Positions 6,634 to 13,842 of a DNA stretch of 15,918 nucleotides are shown here, piece after piece. The stretch's first letter is position 1; the number at the start of each line of letters is the position of its first letter. A program made the translations under genes and the position numbers. The stretch is from assembly GCA_016794075.1 (NCBI GenBank), contig JAEUKU010000365.1, positions 1 through 15,918 on the forward strand, written 5' to 3'. A model generated the notes under the pieces. That model made no database searches. It saw only the letters and a list, made by a program, of their open reading frames with translations, and was not told the DNA's origin. This stretch comes from Rhodospirillaceae bacterium (GTDB lineage: Bacteria > Pseudomonadota > Alphaproteobacteria > Dongiales > Dongiaceae).

Positions 6634-6715
6634 GTCACCCCGGCCTTGAGCCGGGGTCCATCTTGCCGATGCTCGTGCGGCTGCCGCGTGGATCCCGGCT
6701 CAAGGCCGGGATGAC
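6634..6715. repeat. 27-base inverted repeat, intergenic palindromic element
   Basis: Two 27-base arms (6634-6660 and 6689-6715) are inverted copies matching at 25 of 27 positions, separated by 28 bases. Each arm is itself a small hairpin (CCCGGC-TCAAG-GCCGGG type). This GTCAyCCCGGCcTTGAGCCGGGrTCCA form resembles the REP/BIME-like elements scattered between genes in many alphaproteobacteria. It sits between the glutamine-synthetase-like gene and the downstream amine oxidase. As RNA it would fold strongly, so it may attenuate read-through or protect the upstream mRNA. Confidence 0.85.
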
Positions 6716-6754
6716 GATTGGAGTAACGGCCCGACCGTGCGACAGCAGCGCGAC

Positions 6755-8155
6755 TCACAGATACCACGCATGCTCCTGCGGCGAGATGGCGGCGTTGAAC
6801 TTGTGCATCTCCGCCTCCTTCGCGTCGGCGTAGAGCGCGAGGTAGCCGGAATCGATGTACTGCGGCAGCACCTTCGCCTTGCGCAGCTTGTCGATCGCCT
6901 CGTGCCAGCGGAACGGCGTGTTGCGGTCGATCTCGCCGCTCACATCCGTCGTCGCTGGCTTGCCGGGGTCCAGCTTCTTCTCAATGCCGTGCAGCATGCC
7001 GGCGAGGACGGCGGCAAGCGCCAGATAGGGATTGGCGTCGGCGCCGGCGATGCGGTGCTCGACGCGCCGCGCCTTCGCCGCGCCGGCCGGCACGCGGAAG
7101 GCGACCGAGCGGTTGTTGTAGCCCCAGGAGGGCGCCATCGGCGCCAGGGCGCCCGCCTTGTAGCGGCGATAGGAGTTGAGGTTGGGCGCCAGCAGCAGCA
7201 TCGCCTCCGGCGTGGTGGCAATGAGGCCGCCGATCGCGTGACGCAGCAGCGCCGTGCCATCCTCCTTGCCGTTGTCGAAGAGGTTGCGGCCCTTGTCGTC
7301 CACTAGGCTGCAATGCACGTGCATGCCGCTGCCGGCCTTGTCCAGGAACGGCTTGGCCATGAAGGTGGCGGCGAAGCCGTGGCGCGGCGCCACCGACTTG
7401 ATGATCCGCCGCAACAGCACGGCATGGTCGCAGGCCGCCACCGGATCGGCGCAATGGGTCAGGTTGATCTCGAACTGGCCGGGCGAATTCTCGGCGATGG
7501 CGGTCGAGGCGGGGATGTTCTGCGCCTTCGCCGTCGCCGCCACGTCGCGCACGAAATCAGCGTAGATGTCGAGCCCGGCGATGGAATAGAGCTGGCGCGC
7601 GTTGTCCGGCGCGCCGGTGGCGGGCGAGATCGGCGGCAAAGGCTCGCCCATCGACCCGCGCTTGCGGTCCATCAAATAGAATTCCATCTCCACCGCCACG
7701 ACGGGGGTGAGGCCGCGGTTGGCGAAGCGCTGGGCCAGCTGGCCCAGCACCTGGCGCGGGTCGACCAGGCAGGGCTGGTTCGCCTGCTCCGGCATGGTCA
7801 GCAGCACTTGCGCCGTCGGTTCCGGCGCCCAGGGCACGGGGACCAGCGTGCCGGGAACCGGCCAGGCATTGCCGTCCGGATCGCCGCGCAATTCGGAGCG
7901 TCCGCCGGGATCGAGATCCTCGCCCGTCGCGTCGAGGAAATAGAGGCAGAACGGCAGCTGCACCGCGCCGGTCCAGATCTTCGCCGCCTCATGCGCCGGA
8001 AACCGCTTGCCGCGCGGATTGCCGTTCATGTCGGGCAGGAAGGCATCGACATGGAGCGTGCCCGGATGGGCCTTCAGGAAACGGGCGAGCTCGGCGGCCG
8101 GATCGGCCTTCGAGCCCTTCCCCGGCTGGGCTTGGGAGGAAGCGCGGCGCGCCAT
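6755..8155 (-). CDS. Glutamine synthetase family ligase (PuuA/GlnT type)
   Basis: This 466-residue type-I-like glutamine synthetase fold enzyme makes a gamma-glutamyl amide from glutamate and an amine or ammonia using ATP. Catalytic landmarks are EMEFYL (156-161), NSPGQFEINL (223-232), AGSGMHVHCSL (274-284), NSYRRY (327-332) and RVEHRIAGADANPYLALAA (364-382). The C-terminus (HAWYL) lacks the NLYDLP adenylylation loop of GlnA. The length and this absence point to the gamma-glutamylpolyamine synthetase (PuuA) or GlnT branch. The neighbouring amine oxidase supports a gamma-glutamylated amine route. ATG 8155 has a good GAGGGG seven bases upstream. The first 20 residues are basic, polar and probably disordered. 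The true substrate cannot be read from sequence. Confidence 0.9.
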   Translation of the reverse strand: MARRASSQAQPGKGSKADPAAELARFLKAHPGTLHVDAFLPDMNGNPRGKRFPAHEAAKIWTGAVQLPFCLYFLDATGEDLDPGGRSELRGDPDGNAWPVPGTLVPVPWAPEPTAQVLLTMPEQANQPCLVDPRQVLGQLAQRFANRGLTPVVAVEMEFYLMDRKRGSMGEPLPPISPATGAPDNARQLYSIAGLDIYADFVRDVAATAKAQNIPASTAIAENSPGQFEINLTHCADPVAACDHAVLLRRIIKSVAPRHGFAATFMAKPFLDKAGSGMHVHCSLVDDKGRNLFDNGKEDGTALLRHAIGGLIATTPEAMLLLAPNLNSYRRYKAGALAPMAPSWGYNNRSVAFRVPAGAAKARRVEHRIAGADANPYLALAAVLAGMLHGIEKKLDPGKPATTDVSGEIDRNTPFRWHEAIDKLRKAKVLPQYIDSGYLALYADAKEAEMHKFNAAISPQEHAWYL

Positions 8156-8243
8156 GGTGAGACCCCTCGGAAACGAACTGGGCGCACGCTAGTCAAGGGC
8201 GGCGGCCGGCACAAGCGGCCCCGGCGCCGCTAGCCCGTATGGG

Positions 8244-8852
8244 TCACGCTTTTTCCGGCATCCGCGCGGCGCGACGGGCCATGCGGCGCAGGCGCGCCTC
8301 GCGATAGGCGAGCACGAAACGCAGCGACAGGCGGTAGCCGAGCCAGCCCATCAACGCGGCCCACGGCAAGGAGCCGAGGGTCATGGCGAGGCCCCAATCC
8401 AGCAGCAGGATGCGCGACATGGCGCGCAGCGATTCGCCGAGGCTCATCTCCGGCGAGAAGGCCGATTGGAAGAAGCGGATGAAGGTCTGGTAGCCGCTGA
8501 GGTCCGACCATTTGCCGAGCATGACCTGCCCGGTCAGGAAGAAAACGTAATAGCAGGGCAGAATGGTGAAGGCGTTGGTCACCCAGGTCCAGGCCAGACC
8601 CTGGATCAGACTGAAATCCCAATTCAGGATACGCTTGCAGACCAGCCAGGTGCCGAAGACCAGCGGCATCTGCAGGCCGACCGACGGCGTGAAGGCCCAG
8701 ACCAGCCCCACCATGACGCCGCGCGCGGTGAATTCGGGGGTATGGGGGCTGCGCAGCATGGGAATGACGAGGCGGAACCGCAACAGCCGTTGCAGCCTGC
8801 CCCACAATCCCGCCGGACGGCGGAATGGCAGCCGTCTGGGACCCTCCCGCAT
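8244..8852 (-). CDS. DUF2062 membrane protein, paralogue A
   Basis: This is a DUF2062-family inner-membrane protein of about 202 residues. After a basic N-terminus (MREGPRRLPFRRPAG) comes RFRLVIPMLRSPHTPEFTARG. Then follow hydrophobic segments with TPSVGLQMP and TNAFTILPCYYVFFLTGQVM, where the family usually has TNP-T--PLYY-NY-LG. A final helix and a strongly basic tail (RLRRMARRAARMPEKA) follow. ATG 8850-8852 matches the start of paralogue B in alignment and has AGAGGG nine bases upstream. The frame is open to an ATG at 8924, which would add 24 non-conserved residues. The DUF2062 role is not established; small membrane proteins of this type sit near envelope or glycosyltransferase genes elsewhere. 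It may be co-transcribed with paralogue B. Confidence 0.85.
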   Translation of the reverse strand: MREGPRRLPFRRPAGLWGRLQRLLRFRLVIPMLRSPHTPEFTARGVMVGLVWAFTPSVGLQMPLVFGTWLVCKRILNWDFSLIQGLAWTWVTNAFTILPCYYVFFLTGQVMLGKWSDLSGYQTFIRFFQSAFSPEMSLGESLRAMSRILLLDWGLAMTLGSLPWAALMGWLGYRLSLRFVLAYREARLRRMARRAARMPEKA

Positions 8853-8951
8853 CGGACCATGCCCTCTGAACGCGATGTCGAAGCCGAATGCGAGGAAGAT
8901 GGCGATGGTGCGCGGCTGGCGCAACCTGCAATCGCCGCGATCTTCTGGTTC

Positions 8952-9566
8952 CTATGCCGCCTCTTCGGTGATGCGGCCCAAGCGGCGCGCGATCCGGCGC
9001 GCCCGCGCCAGGCGATAGGCGATCACGAAGCGCAGGCCGAGCCGATAGCCGAGCCAACCGAGGAAGATCGCCCAGGGCACGGCGCCCACATACATGGCGA
9101 GGCCCCAATCGAGCACCACCATCCTGGCGAGGTCGTAGGCGGACTCGAAGAACCCGGCCTCGCCCGACAGCACGCCGCTGAAGGCGCCGGCAAAGGATTC
9201 ATAGCCCGAGAGATCGTCCCAGCGGCCGAGCAGGATCTGTCCGGTCAGGAAGAAAACGTAGTAGCAGGGCACGGCGGTGAGGACGTTAGTGGCCCAGGTC
9301 CAGGCCAGGCCCTGGACCAGGCTGAAATCCCACCTGAAGAGGCGGCGCGCCACCACCCAGGCGGCGAAGGCGAGGCCCATCTGGCCCACCGGCGAGGGAA
9401 TGCAGGCGCAGGCCAGCCCAACCATCACGCCGCGGGCGGTGTGTTCCGGCGAGTGCTGGCTGCGCATCATGGGTACGATCAGCCGGAACCGCACCGCGCG
9501 GCTCATCCTGCCCCAGAATCCGGCCGGCTTGCGGAATGGCAGCCGACTCCGTTCTCTCAACGCCAC
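8952..9566 (-). CDS. DUF2062 membrane protein, paralogue B
   Basis: This tandem paralogue of the previous gene has about 204 residues and the same segment order: LPFRKPAGFWGRM, then RFRLIVPMMRSQHSPEHTARGVM. It shares the long block GLAWTWATNVLTAVPCYYVFFLTGQILLGRWDDLSGYESF, almost residue for residue, with paralogue A, and it ends in a basic tail. I chose GTG 9564-9566 because AGAGGG lies seven bases upstream and the product then aligns from its first residues with paralogue A. The frame continues upstream to an ATG at 9635. It follows hyfI by about 100 bases on the same strand. Nucleotide identity in the core (around 8536-8570 versus 9244-9278) suggests recent duplication or gene conversion. 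Confidence 0.83.
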   Translation of the reverse strand: MALRERSRLPFRKPAGFWGRMSRAVRFRLIVPMMRSQHSPEHTARGVMVGLACACIPSPVGQMGLAFAAWVVARRLFRWDFSLVQGLAWTWATNVLTAVPCYYVFFLTGQILLGRWDDLSGYESFAGAFSGVLSGEAGFFESAYDLARMVVLDWGLAMYVGAVPWAIFLGWLGYRLGLRFVIAYRLARARRIARRLGRITEEAA

Positions 9567-9670
9567 GCGAACGCCCTCTCCGCAAAGACCAGAATTGTCC
9601 AGATGGTCATGGCGCGACGGCGCCGCAACCGTCAAGCGCCGGCCACCGCCGCTTTGTTACAGCGCGCCGC

Positions 9671-10180
9671 TTAAGATTCCAGTAACGCCAGCAGGCCCTC
9701 GAGCAACCGTATCGGGCTGGGCGGGCAGCCGCGGATGTGCAGATCCACCGGCACCACGGCGGAAACGCCGCCGGCGACGGCGTAGGATCCGGCGAAGAGC
9801 CCGCAATCGGCCGCGCAATCGCCCACCGCGACCACCCATTTGGGGTCCGGCGTCGCGCGCCAGGTGCGCTCCAGCGCCTCGCGCATGTTCCTGGTCACCG
9901 GGCCGGTCACCAGCAGCACGTCGGCATGGCGCGGCGAAGCCACGAAGCGGAGGCCGAAACGCTCGAGATCGTAGAACGCGTTGCTGAGGGCGTGGATTTC
10001 CAGTTCGCAGCCGTTGCACGACCCGGCATCCACTTCGCGGATCGACAGCGAACGGCCGAGACGCCGCTTGGCCGCGGCATCGACCTTGGCGGCGATCTCG
10101 GCCAAGGCGTCCGCGGCCGGCTTCGGCGCCGGTTCGGTGACCGGCGGCAGGATCAGGGCTTGCAGCAGCAGCTTGCTCAT
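9671..10180 (-). CDS. hyfI: Hydrogenase-4-like small subunit (NuoB/HyfI-like)
   Basis: This is the iron-sulfur subunit of the peripheral arm, 169 residues. It has a 45-residue Ala/Pro-rich N-terminal extension and then the NuoB-like domain. The four cluster ligands look intact: C55 and C58 in GSCNGCELE, one of C122/C126 in AVGDCAADCGLF, and C152 in IRGCPPSP. They should hold one [4Fe-4S] cluster equivalent to complex I N2 or the hydrogenase proximal cluster. The CxxC spacing is hydrogenase-like rather than the adjacent CC of NuoB. It is the last gene of the hyf-like run, 12 bases after the hyfG stop, with GAGGGG eight bases before ATG. In the neighbouring large subunit the NiFe ligands are missing, so this cluster may have no NiFe partner. 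Confidence 0.92.
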   Translation of the reverse strand: MSKLLLQALILPPVTEPAPKPAADALAEIAAKVDAAAKRRLGRSLSIREVDAGSCNGCELEIHALSNAFYDLERFGLRFVASPRHADVLLVTGPVTRNMREALERTWRATPDPKWVVAVGDCAADCGLFAGSYAVAGGVSAVVPVDLHIRGCPPSPIRLLEGLLALLES

Positions 10181-10192
10181 CTCACCAGCCCC

Positions 10193-11707
10193 TCACAGAT
10201 CATGGCCCGAATAGGAGCAGTTGAAGGATTTGTTGCAGAGCGGGAAGTCGGCGACGATGTTGCCCTCGATCACCGCCTCCAGCAGCGGCCACTGGAACCA
10301 GGACGGGTCGCGCAGGTGGCAGCGTGCGATTCGGCCGTCCGCGCCGATCCGCAGCCACGCCAGCACGTCGCCGCGGAACCCCTCCACCAGCGCCAGGCCT
10401 TCGCGCGGCTCCGCGACAGATGGCAGGGCCGCGGCGATCTCGCCCATCGGCACTCCATCGAGCAGGCGCTCGATCAGCGCCAGGCTGTGATTGACTTCGT
10501 CGATGCGGACCCAGACGCGCGCATTCACGTCGCCTTCGCTCCGGGTCACCGGCTTGAAGCCGAGTTCGGCATAGGGCAGCGGTGCCGCGAGCGATCGCGC
10601 ATCGAAGCCGCGGCCCGCGGCGCGGCCGACGAACCCGCCGGCGCCGAATTGCCGCGCCAAGGCGGGATCCAGTCGCCCGGTGCCGACGGTGCGGTCCTGC
10701 AGCGAGGTGGTGTCGTCGTAGAGCTCGACCAGCGCCGGGAATCGGGCGCGAATCTCGGCGAGCAGGGCGCGGAACTGCGCGGCGCCCTCGGACGCGAGGT
10801 CGACGGCGACGCCGCCGGGAATCACGCGATCCATCATCAGGCGATGATCGAAAGCGGCGGCCGCCGCGCGCAGCACGCGTTCGCGCAGGATGCCGCAATG
10901 CGCCAGCATGAGGGCGAAGGAAGCGTCGTTGCAGATGGCGCCGATATCGCCGAGATGGTTGGCGAGCCGCTCCAGCTCGATCATCAGGGCGCGCAGCCAT
11001 TGCGCACGGGGCGGCACCGCGATGCCGAGCGCCGCCTCCACCGCCTGGGCGAAGGCAGTGGCATAGGCCACCGTGCTGTCGCCCGAGGCACGGCCGGCGA
11101 GCTTCGCCGCGCGACCGAGATCGGCACCCTGCATCAACCCGTCGAGTCCCTTGTGGACGTAGCCCAAACGCTGCTCCAGCCGCACCACAGTCTCGCCATT
11201 CGCGGTGAAGCGGAAATGGCCCGGCTCGATGATGCCGGCATGGACCGGGCCGACCGGGATCTGGTGCAGGCTGTCGCCCTCGACGGGGAGGAAGTCATAG
11301 GCCTCGCCGCTGCCGGCATCGGATGTCGCAGCGCCGAGCGGCCGTCGTCTGCCCCAGCGTCCGTGGTCAAGCCAGGGGCGTTCGTCGATGGCGCCCTGTG
11401 GCTCCAGGCCATAGAGATCGCGAATACTGCGCTCCAGGCGGATGGCCGGCGGATGATGCTGGCCGACCGAGGGGAAGCGCCCGCCCGCGCAGGGCAGGCT
11501 GATCACGGCGATCTCCATTGCGTCGGGCCCGGCCAGCGCCATGTGCACGCCATCCACCTCGCCCCACAGCGACAGCAGGGTGCAGCGGCCATCGGCGGTC
11601 TGGAAGGCCGCATCCTCCCAGCCCGCCGCGTCGACCTCGACGCGCGGGTATGGATGGTGGCCGGCGACGTGCCGGCCGCGATGGAGGATGTCGCCCAATG
11701 CGCTCAT
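10193..11707 (-). CDS. hyfG: Ehr-type large subunit (NuoC-NuoD fusion, HyfG-like) without NiFe ligands
   Basis: This 504-residue protein has an N-terminal NuoC-like region (about 1-125, with HHPPAIRLERSIRDLYGLEP) and a NuoD/hydrogenase large-subunit region (about 145-504). Clear homology blocks are GPVHAGIIEPGHFRF (153-167), RLGYVHKGLDGLM (180-192), PPRAQWLRALMIELERLANH (232-251) and VNARVWVRIDEVNHSLALIE (394-413). Hydrogenases have RVCGICG at the first active-site motif; here it is RASGDST (206-212), so both cysteines are serine. The C-terminal DPCxxC is absent; the end reads CNKSFNCSYSGHDL. Nickel binding as in HycE/HyfG is therefore unlikely. This matches energy-converting hydrogenase-related (Ehr) subunits. 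GGAGG precedes ATG by six bases, and the gene starts 12 bases after the hyfF stop. Confidence 0.9.
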   Translation of the reverse strand: MSALGDILHRGRHVAGHHPYPRVEVDAAGWEDAAFQTADGRCTLLSLWGEVDGVHMALAGPDAMEIAVISLPCAGGRFPSVGQHHPPAIRLERSIRDLYGLEPQGAIDERPWLDHGRWGRRRPLGAATSDAGSGEAYDFLPVEGDSLHQIPVGPVHAGIIEPGHFRFTANGETVVRLEQRLGYVHKGLDGLMQGADLGRAAKLAGRASGDSTVAYATAFAQAVEAALGIAVPPRAQWLRALMIELERLANHLGDIGAICNDASFALMLAHCGILRERVLRAAAAAFDHRLMMDRVIPGGVAVDLASEGAAQFRALLAEIRARFPALVELYDDTTSLQDRTVGTGRLDPALARQFGAGGFVGRAAGRGFDARSLAAPLPYAELGFKPVTRSEGDVNARVWVRIDEVNHSLALIERLLDGVPMGEIAAALPSVAEPREGLALVEGFRGDVLAWLRIGADGRIARCHLRDPSWFQWPLLEAVIEGNIVADFPLCNKSFNCSYSGHDL

Positions 11708-11719
11708 CGCATCCCTCCC

Positions 11720-13183
11720 CTAGCCCAACAGCCGCGCGACATGCTGAAACCAGGCGACCAGCGGCGGCGGCAGATAGATGCCGGCGCCGAGCACCAGCGC
11801 CAGGTGCAGGAACATCGGTGCGTAGGACGCCTTGACCGGCGCCAGGCTGCCCTGCGGCGTGCCGAAGGCGAGGCCGGAGAGCCGCAACAGCAGCGCGCCG
11901 AAGCCGATCAGCAGGCCGAGTACCAGCATCACCGCCAAATAGGGCGCGCGGGCGAAGGTGGAACTCACCAGCAGGAACTCGCTCATGAAGACGCCAAAGG
12001 GCGGCAGGCCGGCGATGGCCGCGACGCCGACGACCAGGCCCCAGCCGAGCACCGGATGCGATTCGGTGAGACCCTTGATATCGGCGATCTTCTGCGTGCC
12101 CTTGGCCTGGGCGATGTTGCCGACGGCGTAGAAGATCGCCGACTTGGTCAGGCTGTGCATGGTCATGTGCAGCAGGCCGGCGAAATTGGCGAGCGGGCCG
12201 CCCATGCCGAAGGCGAAGGTGATGATGCCCATGTGCTCGATCGAGGAATAGGCGAACATCCGCTTGATGTCGCGCCGGCGGTAGAGCATGAAGGCGGCGA
12301 AGACCAGCGACGTGAGCCCCATGATCACCATGAGGGGTCCAGGCGCGATGGCCGCGGCATTGGCGCTCATCAGCATCTTGAAGCGCAGCACGGCATAGAG
12401 CGCCACGTTGAGCAGCAGGCCGGAGAGCACCGCCGAGATCGGCGTAGGGCCCTCGGCATGGGCGTCGGGCAGCCAGGCATGGACGGGGGCGAGGCCGACC
12501 TTGGTGCCGTAGCCCAGCAGCAGGAAGACGAAGGCGACGTTGAGCAGGGCCGGATCGAAGGCGACGGCGCGCTCGATCAGGATGGTCCAGGTCATGGCAT
12601 CGAGCCCCTCGCCGATCGCCGGCTGGGCCGCGACATAGACCAGGATGGTGCCGAACAAGGCGAGCGCGATGCCGACGCTGCCCAGGATGAAGTATTTCCA
12701 CGCCGCTTCCAGCGCCTCATGCGTGCGGTAGATGCCGACCATAAGAACCGTCGTCAGCGTCGCCAGCTCCACCGCCACCCAGAGCAGGCCGATATTGTTG
12801 GCGAGCAGCGCCAGGTTCATGCCGAACATCATGGCCTGGTACATGGCGTGGTAGAAGCGCAGATAGGCCGGCGTCAGGCGACCGGTCTCCAGCTCGTGCG
12901 CGATATAGCTGGCGCTGAACAGGCTGGTGGTGAAGCCGACCAGCGTGTTGAGCGCGATGAAGACGACGTTGAGGTCGTCGACGAAAAGCAGTTGCCCCTC
13001 AGCCGGTCGGACGACGAACAGGCTCAGCGCCGCCAGCAGGGTGAGGAAGCTCGCCAGCACGTTGAGCAGCGCCGTCACCCGGTAGCCCGGCAGCAAGGCC
13101 AGCACGAAGACGGCGACAAGCGGCATCAGCAGCACCGCGCTGACGGCATCGAAACCGCCGAGGAAGGTCGCGAGTGCGGTCAT
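11720..13183 (-). CDS. hyfF: Hydrogenase-4-like antiporter subunit F (NuoM/N-like)
   Basis: This 487-residue polytopic membrane protein of the Proton_antipo_M family is one of the two proton-pumping modules of the complex. Key residues are present: helix-5 glutamate E139 (WVAVELATL), helix-7 lysine K228 (YGTKVGLAPVHAWLPDAHAE, 225-244), and K347 in the broken helix HMTMHSLTKSAIFYAVGN. The motif DIKRMFAYSSIEHMGI (305-320) is typical. The helix-8 position that is lysine in mrpD is asparagine here (LLLNVALYAVL). ATG 13181-13183 overlaps the hyfE stop as ATGA, with GGGGAG five bases upstream. The frame is open further upstream, but that part is antisense-like shadow of hyfE. The assignment to HyfF rather than HyfD rests on length and on position before hyfG. 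Confidence 0.92.
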   Translation of the reverse strand: MTALATFLGGFDAVSAVLLMPLVAVFVLALLPGYRVTALLNVLASFLTLLAALSLFVVRPAEGQLLFVDDLNVVFIALNTLVGFTTSLFSASYIAHELETGRLTPAYLRFYHAMYQAMMFGMNLALLANNIGLLWVAVELATLTTVLMVGIYRTHEALEAAWKYFILGSVGIALALFGTILVYVAAQPAIGEGLDAMTWTILIERAVAFDPALLNVAFVFLLLGYGTKVGLAPVHAWLPDAHAEGPTPISAVLSGLLLNVALYAVLRFKMLMSANAAAIAPGPLMVIMGLTSLVFAAFMLYRRRDIKRMFAYSSIEHMGIITFAFGMGGPLANFAGLLHMTMHSLTKSAIFYAVGNIAQAKGTQKIADIKGLTESHPVLGWGLVVGVAAIAGLPPFGVFMSEFLLVSSTFARAPYLAVMLVLGLLIGFGALLLRLSGLAFGTPQGSLAPVKASYAPMFLHLALVLGAGIYLPPPLVAWFQHVARLLG

Positions 13184-13842
13184 TGCCGCTCCCCGCGGAA
13201 GCGGTCGAGCGCCTGCACGTCCACCGTGTCGAAACGCTCGCGGATGCGGAACAGGAAGATGCCGATGACGATGAAGGCGACCAGCACCGAGAAGGCGACG
13301 CTGATCTCCACCACCAGCGGCATGCCCTTGGCGCCGGCGGCGGCCAGGATCAGGCCGTTCTCGATCGACATCAGGCCGACTACCTGGCTGACCGCGTTGC
13401 GCCGCGTCACCATCATCAGCAGGCCGAGCAGCACGACCGAGAGGGCGAAGGCCAGGTCCTGGCGCGACAAGGCGTCGGCCGCCGGCGTCACCCGTAGCAT
13501 CAGCGCGGTGGAGAGCGCGACGAGGCCCATGCCGGCCAGCATGGTGGGGCCGATGCCGACCACGACCTCGACCTCGCGGTGAATCTTCAGCCGCCGCACG
13601 ATCCGATGCAGCGCCAGCGGAATGATGATGGCCTTCACCACCAGCGCAATGGCCGCGGTGATGAAGAGGTGCGGCGCGTGCTGGATCAGCGCCTCCCACG
13701 CCACCGACAGCGCCAGGACCACCGCATGCAGGGCAAAGACGTTGAGCAGGCCGTGCATGCGGTCCTGGTAAAGCAGCATGAAGCTGACCAGCACCATCCC
13801 CCCGGCGAGCAAATGGGCGATGTCGTAGACGAAGGAGGTCAT
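13180..13842 (-). CDS. hyfE: Hydrogenase-4-like membrane subunit E (NuoK-related)
   Basis: This 220-residue protein with about six to seven helices matches HyfE length and layout. The C-terminal half carries the NuoK-related segment RRNAVSQVVGLMSIENGLIL (146-165), with the membrane glutamate in SIENG, followed by LVVEISVAFSVLVAFIVIGIFLFRIRERF. The N-terminal half includes VKAIIIPLALHRIVRRL, a basic loop facing the cytoplasm. It connects the NuoH-like subunit to the antiporter modules. ATG 13840-13842 overlaps the hyfC stop as ATGA, with GGAG six bases upstream. The stop overlaps hyfF in the same way, so the three proteins are probably made in fixed proportion. Confidence 0.93.
   Translation of the reverse strand: MTSFVYDIAHLLAGGMVLVSFMLLYQDRMHGLLNVFALHAVVLALSVAWEALIQHAPHLFITAAIALVVKAIIIPLALHRIVRRLKIHREVEVVVGIGPTMLAGMGLVALSTALMLRVTPAADALSRQDLAFALSVVLLGLLMMVTRRNAVSQVVGLMSIENGLILAAAGAKGMPLVVEISVAFSVLVAFIVIGIFLFRIRERFDTVDVQALDRFRGERQ

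Noticed and set aside
5422..6714. Long plus-strand open frame opposite the amine oxidase.
   Set aside because: It is an antisense shadow with Arg/Asp/Gly-rich composition. The minus strand has an intact FAD-binding motif.
8168..8196. Possible sigma-70 promoter (CTTGACT on the minus strand) before the glutamine-synthetase-like gene.
   Set aside because: With 16-17 base spacing the -10 would be TTTCCG/GTTTCC, which is poor, and it would overlap the ribosome binding site. The transcription start would fall almost on the ATG.
9567..9670. Possible terminator between hyfI and the DUF2062 pair.
   Set aside because: Only a five-base GACGG/CCGTC stem with no T-run is visible, so there is no support for a terminator; read-through is as likely.
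10193..11707. Calling hyfG a functional [NiFe] hydrogenase catalytic subunit.
   Set aside because: Neither cysteine pair that binds nickel is present in the required motif, so only homology, not H2 chemistry, is supported.
9737..13582. Very long open frame on the plus strand (about 1281 codons) antisense to hyfI, hyfG and hyfF.
   Set aside because: Its product is rich in Gln, His, Arg, Gly and Asp with no domain or helix pattern, as expected for the antisense of GC-rich membrane-protein genes. The minus-strand genes in the same place have clear conserved motifs.
13184..13699. Upstream open extension of the hyfF frame.
   Set aside because: It overlaps hyfE, has no membrane pattern, and the ATGA overlap with a good ribosome binding site at 13183 explains the start.
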